From assembly GCA_037954665.1 (NCBI GenBank), contig JBBMOL010000021.1, forward strand, positions 3,224,001-3,288,000: a DNA stretch of 64,000 nt. The letters run 5' to 3'. This document shows positions 10,441 through 21,445 of the stretch, in pieces (position 1 is the stretch's first letter; every line of letters starts with the position of its first letter). Made by a program: the position numbers and the translations under genes. This DNA is from Laguncularia racemosa. Lineage: Eukaryota > Streptophyta > Magnoliopsida > Myrtales > Combretaceae. A model generated the notes under the pieces. The model was not told the DNA's origin and did no database searches. It saw nothing but the letters and a program-made list of their open reading frames with translations.

Positions 10441-10985
10441 GCCAATAGTTTTATCAATAGTGCTAGATGAGTATTATGGGGATGCAAATGCTGAGGCGCA
10501 TGAAGACAAAGGGAATGATTAATATTTGGCTATCAATGTGTTGCATAAGGTGATGACTATTTTTCCTACTAATGAGGAAGAACAGAGGGAGAACCTATTC
10601 CATATTTCTTATAGGGTCCAAGGTAACTTTTATGCTCTCATTAGTGGCTGCTTTGTTAGTTAATAAGTTGAAACTGGATACTACTCCACATCCTAAACCA
10701 GATAAACTGTACTAGTTAAGTGAACGAGGTAGTCTACATGTTACTTAGAGAGTTAGAGTCCCATTTTGCATAAGGGAGAAGTACACTAATGAGATTGCCT
10801 ACGATATTCTTCCTATGTGAGCATCATATATACTACTTGGTAAACCGTGGTTATTTGACAGGAGGGTATTGCATGATGGGTTTAGGAACACCTATGTGTT
10901 TCAGAAGGATGGTGAGCAAATTGTTTTAAATCATATGCCACCAACTGAGGTGCAAAAGGCATAGAGACAAATCGATAAAACCACT
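10441..10985 (+). pseudogene. Gypsy protease region (copy B), damaged
   Basis: After the gag tail comes LVNKLKLDTTPHP, SERGSLHVT, then DILPM..ASHILLGKPWLFDR, the flap and C-terminal part of a retropepsin-like protease. It ends with VFQKDGEQIVLNHM. The catalytic D-S/T-G is not recognisable. Reading stops being protease-like at about 10985, next to the deletion junction. Confidence 0.75.
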
Positions 10986-11034
10986 AAAAAGAATTCCTTA
11001 TTTATCGGGTGGAAGGAACTGGAAGAAAACTTGA

Positions 11035-11385
11035 GTGGAGTGGAACGATCCTAAGAAATTCAGAAGCTTTATCAAAAGGCTTCTAAACATCTTAAGAAGA
11101 CTCAAGAGCAACAGCAACTTTAGGGTAGCAAACACAGGTAGACTAAGATTTTCAATCCAAATGACTTGGTTTGGATTCATCTTAGCAAAGATCAGTTTCC
11201 CTACAAAAAATCACAAAAACTTTCACTTGGAGCGGATGGATCATTCAAGATTCTAAAGCGCATCAACAATAAAGTTTACAGGGTAGAGCTACCAGGAGAA
11301 ACGATGTTTCTGCTACATTCAATGTTGCAGATCTATCAGGTTACCTATCAGAAGATCATCATGAAGAACCATCAAATTTGAGGAC
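11035..11385 (+). pseudogene. Gypsy integrase C-terminal end (copy B)
   Basis: The stretch includes NPNDLVWIHLSKDQFP, LGADGSFKILKRINNKVYRV and ELPGE, the conserved GPF/Y-like C-terminal module of plant chromovirus integrase (usually GDGPFxVLxRIxDNAY). It is followed by the usual acidic tail and the polypurine tract just before the LTR. Two frames are needed, so it is broken. The zinc-binding and DDE catalytic parts are absent. Confidence 0.8.
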
Positions 11386-11409
11386 AAATCTTCCACAAGC
11401 TTGAGGAGA

Positions 11410-11988
11410 TGATGGGAATCAAGTCATCTCAATTACAGATGCATCTATCAGTACTTCAGGACTACAACTGAATAAACTAAATGATGTAAAACAAGCATGG
11501 AACACTGCCTTTAAAAGCTGGTAGCTTATGTTGTTAAGCTAGCAGCTTGCCTTGAAGAACTGTCGGTACATGAATGAAGGTCGGCCACAAAGGCCGGTGG
11601 CCTAAACTAGGTGGCTTACAAGTTAAGCTGGTTGCTTTATGTTATTTCAAACCAATTTTCCTTGTAATTGAACTTTGCTTTATTTATATACTTCTAGGAA
11701 TAAAAACAAAAAGTAGACTTACATATTTTCATAAATACAAACTTGAGTTTTCTCTCATTTTCTTATACTCTTTTTAATCTTTAGATTGTGGTGAGTGGCG
11801 ATATTAGAATCGTTGTGCATTATATCAACAACTCTATGCTAGGACTATCCTCTTACTAGTGCGCCATATTTTGTAAGGATTTAGGGTTCTTGTCTTGTTA
11901 TTGTTATTTGTTGATTTCGGAATTGTTTTTTGCGAATCGTCGATTGGGATTGCGATTGCTTGATTCTGCTTTAGGATTAGGCACATCA
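11410..11988 (+). repeat. 3' LTR of gypsy copy B
   Basis: It runs from TGATGGGAATC to GGCACATCA (579 bp), with the same ends as the 5' LTR but lacking about 80 bp from the GGCC-rich middle and the T run. It is preceded by the purine-rich GAGGAGA. Confidence 0.9.
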
Positions 11989-12640
11989 GCTATGATAGCT
12001 AGAAAGTTCAAGAAATTTATGAAATTCAATAAGAAGATGAAGAAGGACACTGGAAATACCTCAAGAAGGAAGGAAGAAAAAGGAAGGACTTACATGTTTC
12101 AAATGCCATAAGCCGGGTCACATCCAACAATATTGCCTAATGTTTAAGAACACAAGTAAAGCATCAAGGAAAGAAGCATTGGTAGTAACTTGGAGCAATG
12201 ATAATTCAAGTAACTTGAATGGAAAAGTGTGTTTCATGGCCATTGATGATGAAGTATGGCCAACTTCTGCTAATGTTTCTTATGATGAATTAGCATATAT
12301 GTATGATAAAATATGTGATGAAATAGCTAATGTTTAAAAGAAGAATAGTACGTTGAAGAAAGTGATAAAAGAAGTAGATAGTGAACTTGATATATTCAAA
12401 AATGAATTTAATGAGTTAAGAGATGAAAATGAAAAGTTGAAGGAAGAAAATGAGTTCTTAAATTTACAAAACAATAAATTAAGATAACAAAAAAAGTGAA
12501 AAGTTGACTAAGGAAAATGAAGACTTGAGTAAAAGTAATAAGACTATAGAAAAGTAATGTAACTTGTTGAAATTTGAACCTATAAAGGACAAGGATGATG
12601 AAATGCTAGTTGATAAGTTAGAAGAAGTTTAAATGGAAAA
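11989..12640 (+). pseudogene. Ty1/copia gag, C-terminal part
   Basis: Reading resumes after the gypsy insertion with MIARKFKKFMKFNKK, the usual segment ahead of the copia zinc knuckle. A complete CX2CX4HX4C follows (CFKCHKPGHIQQYC, about 12095-12136). A lysine/glutamate-rich coiled-coil-like tail (12340-12640) follows, a known trait of SIRE/Maximus gags. Frameshifts and stops are present. Confidence 0.85.
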
Positions 12641-13370
12641 CGTTATCTCGAGATCTAGCTTAGATGATGTTAAGAAAACTACAGCTAAATTCATTATAGG
12701 AGAAATTTTTTTTAATATACTTCTAGGCCAACAAAGGCTTGCATTAGATAAGAGATGGAATTGATTATAGTGGAAACAATAAAAACATGTCCTATAAGAG
12801 CTATTTTGTTAAAACAACACATAGAACTTACAATTATTGTGGTAGGTATGGCCATATGTATATAATTGTATAATAAAGAATAATGGAATTTTGCATCATG
12901 GAAACAAGGTGGTTTAGGTTCCTATGGGACAAGCATATAATATTGCAATTAACCCCAAAGGATGTAAACTCACATGGGTATAGAAGAAGTGATTTCTTAC
13001 TTTTGTAGGAACCTTCAGGGCAAAGCAATAAGTGGTACTTGAGTAGGGAATGTTCAAAACACATAATGGAAGATGCTTCTAAGTTTTCTACATTGAACTT
13101 GAAGGAAGAAGGGAGTGTTACTTTTAGAGACAAATAAAAAGAAACAATTTTAGGTAAAGGTAACATCTTATCAATAAGGATCTTACAATTAATAATGTGT
13201 TAGTTGTTGATAACTTGAAATATAATTTGCTTAATATTAGCTAATCATGTGATGTTCGATACAATATTACATTCGTAACTTCAAGTGTTCTATGGAATTA
13301 ATCGATAATAACCAAACTTGTTTTGAAGGTTAAAAACAAGGAAACATTTACAAAATTAATTTTGACAACT
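12641..13370 (+). pseudogene. Copia second knuckle and protease region
   Basis: A second, partial zinc-knuckle-like motif (YNYCGRYGHMY) lies near 12830. Around 13030-13150 the remains of protease read WYLS.ECSKHI, ASKFSTLNLKEEGSVTF and ILGKG. In the family the active site is WYLDSGCSRHM, so the D-S-G is lost here. Confidence 0.75.
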
Positions 13371-13399
13371 TTTTAAACTCAAGTGAAACTTGTTTATTT

Positions 13400-14270
13400 G
13401 CTTAAAATATTGATAGTTGGTTGTGGCATAAAAAATTAGGACATGATAGTATAGAAGTTATTTCAAAATTCGTTAAAAAGGACCTTGTAAAAGGCTTACT
13501 AAAAATTAGCTTTTAAAAGGATAAAGTTTGCTAAGTATGTTAATAAGGAAAGCAAACAAAATCTTCTTTTAAATCTAAGGATGTTATTTCTACTTCCAGG
13601 CCATTACAACTATTACATATGAACTTATTTAGACCAACTCAAACTATAAGTTTGGATGGCAAAAAGTATACTTTAGTCATTGTTGATGATTTCACTAAAT
13701 ATATATAGACCTTCTTTCTTGCAAATAAGGACAAACCAACGATATGTTCTTTAGATATTACAAGAAGGTCCAAAATGAAAAAATATCTTATAGTTATCAC
13801 AATTATAAGTAATCATGGGGGAGAATTTGAAAATTATGAAATGAAGGAGTTTTGTAAACAAAGCGGTATTGAGCACACCATTTTGGCTTTAAGAACTCTG
13901 TAACAAAATGGAGTTGCCAAAAGGAAAAATGAAACTTTATTGGAAATGGCTTGAATAATGCTTTGTGAAAATGACTTGCCAAAATATTTTTTGGTTGAGA
14001 CTATCAATACCACTTGCTACATTTTAAATCAAGCGTTCATAAGACCCATTCTAAAGAAAACCCTTAATGAGTTTTGGAAAAGCAAGAACCTAACATATCG
14101 TATTCTTATCCTTTTGAAACCAAGCGCTATTTCTTGAGTAATGGTAAGAAGCAATTAGGTAAGTTTGATCATAAATATGATGAAACTATTTTCTTTGGTT
14201 ATTCTTTGACCAGTAAAGCCTATAGAGTATATAATAAGAGAACCTTAGTTGTAGAATAATCTATTTATAT
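13400..14270 (+). pseudogene. Copia integrase
   Basis: It starts with the GAG-pre-integrase motif WLWHKKLGHDS (about 13420). The core domain then reads LHMNLFRPTQ, YTLVIVDDFTKY, HGGEFENYEMKEFC and QNGVAKRKNETLLEMA. The catalytic second aspartate (SDHGGEFEN in the family) is N, and the glutamate of the VERKN motif is K. The C-terminal 14074-14259 stretch (LGKFDHKYDETIFFGYS) is the usual post-integrase segment. Several stops are present. Confidence 0.85.
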
Positions 14271-14639
14271 TGTATTTGATGATTTCTTGCCTTGTCAAAA
14301 CTCAAATGATGATGTTGATGGTGTATGCATTCAATTAAATAGTTTTAATCTTGATAAAGATCAGTTTAATGCTCTTGACAAGGAAACTTTTAGGGAAGAT
14401 GATAAATTGAATCAATCTAGTAATTTAGACCTCCCTAGAGAATGGTGATTTGTTAAGAATCACTCTAAGGATCTAATAATCGGAGAAACATTTAATAAGG
14501 TGCTAATTAGGGCCTTTCTTAGAAACATGAGTAATCTAGTATTTTCATTCCAAACTAACCTTAAAAATGTTGGTGAAGCCTTAAAAGATGGATTTTCAAT
14601 ACAAGTTATGTAAAAAGAGCTTAATTAATTCATAAGAAA

Positions 14640-15400
14640 TGATGTTTGAGATCTAGTGCCTAAGCTTAGTGATAGACTGGTAATTGGAACTAAACAAGTT
14701 TATAGAATTAAGTTAGATGAAATCAAAATAGTAATTAGGAATAAATCATGCTTGGTTGCTAAATGTTACAATCAAGAGGATGGTATTGATTTTGATAAGT
14801 CCTTTGTCCCATTTGTTAGGTTAGAAGTTGTAAGAATACTTTTGGCATTTGGAACTTTTAAAGACTTTAAACTTTTTTCAAATGGATGTTAAAAATACAT
14901 TCTTGAATGACTTCATTAGAGAAGAAGTTTATGTTAAGCAACCATTGGGTTTTGAACACAATGAATTCCTTGATCTTGTTTTTAAGCTTAACAAATTATT
15001 CTATGGATTCAAAAAAGCTCTAAGAGCTTGATATGAAAGGTTAAATAATTTCTTGATAAACAATGGTTTTTCTAAAGATAAACTTGACACAACATTGTTT
15101 ATCGGGAATCACAAGTCAAATATATTGATTGTTCAAATCTATGTTAATGACATTATTTTTAGTGCTACTAGCATGAGTTTATTTGACGAGTTCATAGAAT
15201 AAATGAAAAAGGAATTTGAAATGAGTATGATGGAGGAACTCAATTATTTTTTAGGTCTCTAGGTAAAACAAACCAAAAATGGAACTTTTATTAATCAAGC
15301 TAAATATAGTAAAAAGCTCCTAAAAAGGTTTACATTTGATAGTTACAAAGTTAGGCCTACCCTTATGAGTACAATACTTAAGCTATACAAAGATGAAAAT
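14640..15400 (+). pseudogene. Copia reverse transcriptase
   Basis: Clear blocks are IRNKSCLVAKCYNQEDGIDF, VRLEVVRILLAF, MDVKNTFLNDFIREEVYVKQ and LNKLFYGFKKALRA. The active-site block reads YVNDIIFSAT at about 15139-15168, with YVDD changed to YVND. Frameshifts separate the blocks. The domain order integrase before reverse transcriptase confirms Ty1/copia. Confidence 0.85.
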
Positions 15401-16000
15401 GATAAGTAAGTGTGTAAAAAGTTGTATAGAGGCATGATAGGAAGTTTACTTTATCTAACTACTTCTAGACTTGATTTCATATTTGTTGTATGTCTATGTG
15501 CACGATTTCAATCTTGCTATAAAGAATCTCACTTGATTGTGGTAAAATGCACTTTCAAGTATCTTGTGGGTAGTATTGAAATCAACTTATGATATCCTAA
15601 GTTTACTTCTTTCAATCTAGTAGGGTACTTTGATGCCAACTTTGCTAGTTTTAAAGTTGATAATAATAATAATAAAAAAAAAACACAAACAACACATGTC
15701 ACTTTCTTGGCATTCAAAAAAACAAAATTTAATAGCACTATTAATTGTCGAGGCCGAATATGTGGCTACCGGTAGTTGTTGTGCTCAAATTTTGTAGATG
15801 AAACAAACCTTGCATTATTATAGTTTAAACTTTGAAAACTTCCCAATTTGATGTAATAACCTAAGCGCAATTAATTTAACTAAAAATTTGATCTAACACT
15901 TAAGGATTAAGCATATTGAGATTAGCATCACTTTTATCCATAATCATGTCCAAAACAATGATATATTTGTTGATACTAACAATCAAATAGCAAATAATTG
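15401..16000 (+). pseudogene. Copia RNase H and 3' end, truncated
   Basis: The blocks MIGSLLYLTTSRLDFIFVV and KCTFKYLVGS are followed by remnants of the AEY motif and of the C-terminal IEI..HFI..HVQNNDI and FVDTNNQIA. The element is lost just after this point: no polypurine tract or 3' LTR matching 6555-7404 is seen, and a MITE follows at 16073. Confidence 0.8.
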
Positions 16001-16072
16001 ATTTAAAAAGTTATAAATAAGTTTGTAAAAATCCATATACATACAAAGCGAAAAGACTACTAATAAAATTAA

Positions 16073-16581
16073 GGGAAACGTACATTTTAGTTTTCAATGT
16101 TTACCTATTTTTCTATTTCAGTTCTCAATATTTTTGTTCTTCTATTTGAATATCAATGTTTTCAAAAGGTTATAAAAAAAATTGCATCAAATCTATTTAG
16201 TTTTTCTATCCATCTATAATACTTATTAACTTCAAATCAGTTAATAATAATTAAAATAACAAAATGATAGAATTAAAAAGATTTATTTACACGATATAAC
16301 AAGTAATCATATTAAATATATATAATAAAAAATATAAAAATAATAATTAAAATTAAGAAAATGGCTTAGAAAAATATGTGTATACTCTAATTACCTTGGC
16401 TAACTAGCCTAAGAATAATCAGAAGCTAATGTATACTTAAGATGAACAAAAAATTTAACGGATTTAGTAGAATAACTATTTTTATAAGGTTTTCAAAATG
16501 TTGAAGGCTAAAATAGAAAAAAAAATGAGAACTCAAATAGAAAAGTAAATAAACACTGATGACTAAAAGTGTAATTCTTTC
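16073..16581. mobile_element. Mutator-type MITE, 509 bp
   Basis: Long terminal inverted repeats of about 105 bp match by eye at roughly 70%: left GGGAAACGTACATTTTAG against right (reverse complement) GAAAGAATTACACTTTTAG, with further blocks such as TTTTCTATTT. A perfect 9-bp duplication TAAAATTAA lies at 16064-16072 and 16582-16590. A 9-bp duplication and long inverted repeats are typical of Mutator-like elements. No transposase is present. Confidence 0.8.
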
Positions 16582-16590
16582 TAAAATTAA

Positions 16591-17584
16591 CTTCTACAAA
16601 TACTAGTGACATAACGCCTTGAGAATTAACATGAAATTATAATCTAAACAATAGTTTTAGTGAAGTCTCATCAAATATAATAAATCTAAAAATTCACAAT
16701 TTTAATAATATAATTGAATTAACCTAAGCTTGTGACCTAACATTTTCCATCAATTTCTTTAACAGAGATAGTTAAGAAATCTACACATAAAAAAAGAATT
16801 ATAACAAGGAAATCATATATAGTTGAAAATTTTATAAAAATAGTTTAGTTTATTACTTGTATCTTTATAAAACCAATCTTTTGTACATTAAAGAGCTTTT
16901 ACAATTTCTAGATTTAATAAGTTGTGATTTTAATTAAGGATTTGACTTTCAATACTAAATGCAAATTCTAAAACTACCATAGATATTGACATGCTTGAGA
17001 CATTACATGCCATTTTCGTAATTTGAGGATATTAAAATTAATTATTTTTCCAATAACTTAATATATCTAATTCAACCATTGTATGTCACGCTTTATCTAA
17101 ATATAGCTCTAGTTTAGATTTGGTAGAATCCCAAAACCCTTATTATAAGTTTATAAACTAATCGAACCTAACACTTAATAAACATTTTAAAACAACAGAA
17201 ATATTGATAATGTGTTAAAACCTTAATAGATTTAAAAGCTGAGATTATTTACATGAATTACAAGACCATTCGTTATTGAAGATGGGGATAAGGAGAGATC
17301 AACTTACCTTAATCATTGTTTCCAATATTGTTAAGCATGATTTTCTAGATATGATGATGTAGTACTTTCTAAATAATTAAAAGATGAGGAAGAGAGAATT
17401 ATCTAAAAAAATTGATTTTATCTAAAAAAAAAAAAAGATGATAGAGAGATAAAATAATTGAAAAGAAGAGAGAGAGATATGATGTATTGTTAGTGAGGCT
17501 TAGAAAAACCATGAAACCCTAAGTGACAAAATTAGTAGCATATGGGAATAAAAAAATAAAGAAAATAAGAAATGTATATATTAT
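16591..17584. other. AT-rich sequence, no gene recognised
   Basis: I see no coding region. GAGAGAGA and A-rich runs lie near 17420-17480. Confidence 0.5.
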
Positions 17585-17809
17585 TAATATTAAATGGGTT
17601 TGTGGGTTGGACCCGTGACCTATTTACGAGACCTGTTTAATAAACAGATTCGTAAATGAGTTTGAGAGTTAGACACAAACTTGGACACGAATTTTATTGT
17701 GTTTAACCCATTTGTGTCATGTATTTAGTTTTTTTCATACATAAACCAATTTATTTCATATCTTATCGTGTCCAGGTTTCACGAGTCGAGTCTTAAATTG
17801 CTAACCCTA
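17585..17809. mobile_element. Possible hAT-type non-autonomous element, right end
   Basis: The text has repeated acccg/ggttcg/gacac motifs (GGGTTTGTGGGTTGGACCCG, GTGTCCAGGTTTCACGAGTC) and ends TTGCTAACCCTA. On the other strand that is TAGGGTTAGCAA, the usual end of a common plant hAT MITE group. I could not find its left end or a duplication. Confidence 0.4.
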
Positions 17810-20800
17810 ATGATACTAGGCCTAAAAAACTTAGTTGAGCCACTTAATGTTGATATGTGAAGTTTTTTATTGTGTGTGTTTAGCAGTTTTTATAGGTTCT
17901 TAGAGATTCTAATTAATTCCAAGCCTTACATGTAATCACCTTGTAATAACATATGATGAGTTATAATGTCTTAAGTTAACTACTTTTAGTCTTAAATACT
18001 TAATTAGGCTAAAAAACAATCCTTAAACATAAGATTAATGATTTATAATACAGTTAGGCCTTTAATAAAGTTATGTATTTATATTTAGGTGGTGATTATT
18101 GGTTGAACTAATTTGAATTTGGGAAGCACAACTTAGATACTTGGTTACCATGCATATTAGATGTGTCTTTTATGTTATTAAATGGACTTAACTATATTAA
18201 AAACTTTAAGTATGTTACTAATTGTGATTAGTTGAGGTCAAACGATTTGGGGTTAGCTATGATTGGTTATGCATCCATTGACTTGTAAATTGTAGTTTCC
18301 CAAGTGAAGTAGTAGACTAGAATGATATGGTAGTTAGGCTTTAATTTGTTTAACGGGTTGTTGACTTGGATGGTTATCAAGATATGGGTCATTGTTGGGA
18401 GGAAGCTATAATTGGGTTATATAGATGGTATGGGACACCTATGTGGACAATTATGATGGACTGGAATCGATAATAACCAAATGTATAATATATTAGTAGC
18501 TTGTGATGCGTGTACCTAACTTGATTGCATAGCATTTATAAGTGGTTATGGCAATTTATGTATTGGGTTTTAGCATAGCCTTTGTGAGAATGACCATAGT
18601 GGCTTTGAATATTTTCAATGATTGATTGGTTGATCAATGATAGGATGTTTATGTTTGATAAGATTAAAACTTTGTTTGCTTTACATAGACTTTGCCATTT
18701 TTTAAAACTTAGTCTTATAATGTAACATGTTTATGGATTTTCCCTATAGGAATTTTGTTTATTTATGATGTAACCTTTTTTTTTTTTTATAGTATTTATG
18801 GAGATAAAGTAATGGATCATGGATTGCAATAGTGTTCTTAGCCTTTACATGCTTATGCTATAGCATAAGTATGTGACACTGTTTATGTCCCTCAATTTCA
18901 AGGTGTGACAACATGCTTCTGATTTATTTTTTTTTGGTAAATGAAAATATATTTTACATTGAAAATTAATAATGATCTTTCATTAATTCTTTAGTGCAAG
19001 CAACTCCTTTAAATAACTTGATACAAAAGACATTCATCATTCTTGAAATTCTATGATCTTTGCACTTCTATTAAAGGCTTTTCTTGCTTATTTTGTTGGT
19101 GAAATTTAGAATATAGAGAATGGGTATGGGTTATGAGTTTCAAAAATGTTTACTATTGTAATGCTTTCCACACTGGTCATGTATTACATGCTATCAAACA
19201 AAACATATTGTAGAGTATCAACATAGGAAAGTTGATTTTTTCTTTCCAAACTATTATGTATAAGATCTTCATTGGTTTTTTATTCTAAGGTGGTTTCAAC
19301 ACAAACATTCACTAGCCACCATCAAGAGTAGGTCATTTCTTTTGGTTTTGGAGTTATTAGATCTCTAGTGGTTTTCAATGTCTAGATTTAGGCATTTTTT
19401 CCTAGAAGATTTAGCAGGGGGATTGTGTTGTCTTCTTCCTTTCAATTCCATTTATTTATTTATTTTTGTTTATTTCAATGAAATATGATCCAATATAATT
19501 TAATACAATAAAATACTTTATTTGTTTTCTTGTTATTTTTGTTTTTAAAAAAATTATGATGTGACACATCTAATTGGCAATTTTGTATATTTTCAATTGA
19601 GATAGATACGTGGTAAGTGTCCACTAAACAAAAGAGTTGACTAAGCAAATGTTTGTTAGATGATCTGTTTCAATAGTAAAGTTGACACATAAACTTATAT
19701 TTGAGTGCTCTATTTGATAAGTAGAAAATTCAAATAGTAATTGATTTTTCAAACAAAATTCAGGAAGTATTTTCGATGGTGTCTCAAGTATTAATACATT
19801 GCTAATGCAAGAACTATTTTGGGGCTAAGAATGAAAGCTGTAGTTAAATTACAAAATCTTTTTCTTTTTCACCAAAAAGTTACAAAATTAAAATTGAGAA
19901 GAGCATGAGAAAATGGTTTATCAATTACTGCATTTAAGGGATCTTATAGGCATTATGCAATAGAAATAAGTATTTAATGTTTACCTATCAAAGCATAATT
20001 TGAGAATAAAAGGCCTTTCAAATTTCTAGTGTAGACAATGGAAGTGTTTTTAGATTATTGTTTCTTGTAGAGAAATGGAGAGAATCTATACTTTTTGAAG
20101 TAATTTCTTTTTCTTTTTCTTTTTCTTTTTTAAATTTTAAATGAATCTTACAAAGTGAGGACATAGAGTAGCATTGTGGGGGATCTTAGGTAAGGAGATA
20201 TGCTAGTTAGGTAAGTAAAAATACATTCTTACCCTTTTTGAAATTACTTTTATCACAAAACTGATGCATCTTTTATAGATTTACAAGTAAAAAACCTTTT
20301 GTGTAGATTTGAGACAAGAATCATGGGTATCTCATCTTAATATATTTTTTAGATAAGTTTGAGTTGATTCGAATACTAGTTAATTAAACTTCCATTTTTT
20401 CCCCTTTTATATTGAAAAGAATATTGTTTACTTGATTATTTAACAAATAACCATTGTTGAGTGTAATACTATTGACACCATTATTAAAACCTCTTATCAT
20501 ATCTAAAAAGGAAACCAAAGAAATGGGTGTTGATACATCAATTTATGGGGTATATTTTCTTTTTTGTACAAACTGCTATCTTTTTAGGAACACCATTTGA
20601 GAATATGGAAAGTAAATTATAAGTAAGGCTATGGAAACTCTCAAATTTACTGTATATTCACTTTGCGAGAATAGCTATTCTATTCCCCTTCATTCAATAT
20701 GACTTGTTCTTATGATGTTCACTTATATTTTAAACATTATAATAGCTATTCCATATGAATTGTTATTATGCAAAATAATGAATAACAATTCATGCCTTCA

Positions 20801-21300
20801 CTTGCTATTCAATGATTTTTTTTGTATCTTTCATGAATGCCCTTATATTGAAACACCACCACCATTACATCTATTATGTATATAATAAATATTTATTTTT
20901 ATTAAGAGTATAACAGATATTTTACTTTTACTATTAATTAATTCCCTACTTTTTATTAATGTCAACTAAATAATGTAATAAGAATATAATAGTTATTCCT
21001 CCTTAATTTTATATGGTGAAGTGAACGAGTTGTTAGTCTTTATTTCTTTTATAAAAGAAGCATCTACATTAATCTTAATTTTTTTTTTTTATGGAGGTTG
21101 GCATTTTATTTGTTCTTTATTTACATTCCTCTTAGAAGTTCATATTCTTGTTGGCTTCGAACAACTTAGACCAACAATTCTCCTCCAACAATATTTGTCT
21201 CTCACCCTTTGGATAACCGCATATGGGGATGAAGTCTTAAGTTAAAATATAGCTTCACACCTCATTTTCCAAATATCAAAACAAGTAATAGTTGAGGAAT
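17810..21300. other. Gene-free repeat-derived stretch
   Basis: No coding region is visible. At 18909, reading leftward, TGTCACACCTTGAAATTGAG resembles the start of a del-type LTR, but no end was found. At 20660-20990 there are several imperfect GAATAGCTATTC palindromes of MITE character. Confidence 0.4.
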
Positions 21301-21303
21301 CCA

Positions 21304-21445
21304 TAAAGTCCTTGATCACTTCAATAGTTGAAAAAACTATAATGAGAGAGTTGTGGTGAAATTGGAGTTATAAATAATGTCCTTGATCACTTCAATAATT
21401 GAAAAAGCTATCATGAGAGAGTTGTAGTGAAATCGGAGTTGTAAA
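21304..21445. repeat. Tandem duplication, 71-bp unit x2
   Basis: The unit containing GTCCTTGATCACTTCAATA and GAGAGAGTTGTGGTGAAAT occurs twice in a row with a few substitutions. Confidence 0.8.

Larger units (their letters stand above)
8188..11988 (+). mobile_element. Gypsy element, family AB copy B, internally deleted, nested in copia gag
   Basis: Two direct LTRs (8188-8845 and 11410-11988) flank a 2.56-kb interior. A perfect 5-bp duplication GCTAT lies at 8183-8187 and 11989-11993, and the host copia gag continues across it. The interior keeps the primer site, leader, gag, the C-terminal part of protease and the C-terminal end of integrase. Reverse transcriptase, RNase H and most of integrase are missing, with the junction near 10980-11035. 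It could only have moved with proteins supplied by another copy, or the loss came after insertion. It is the same family as copy A at the left edge. Confidence 0.9.
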
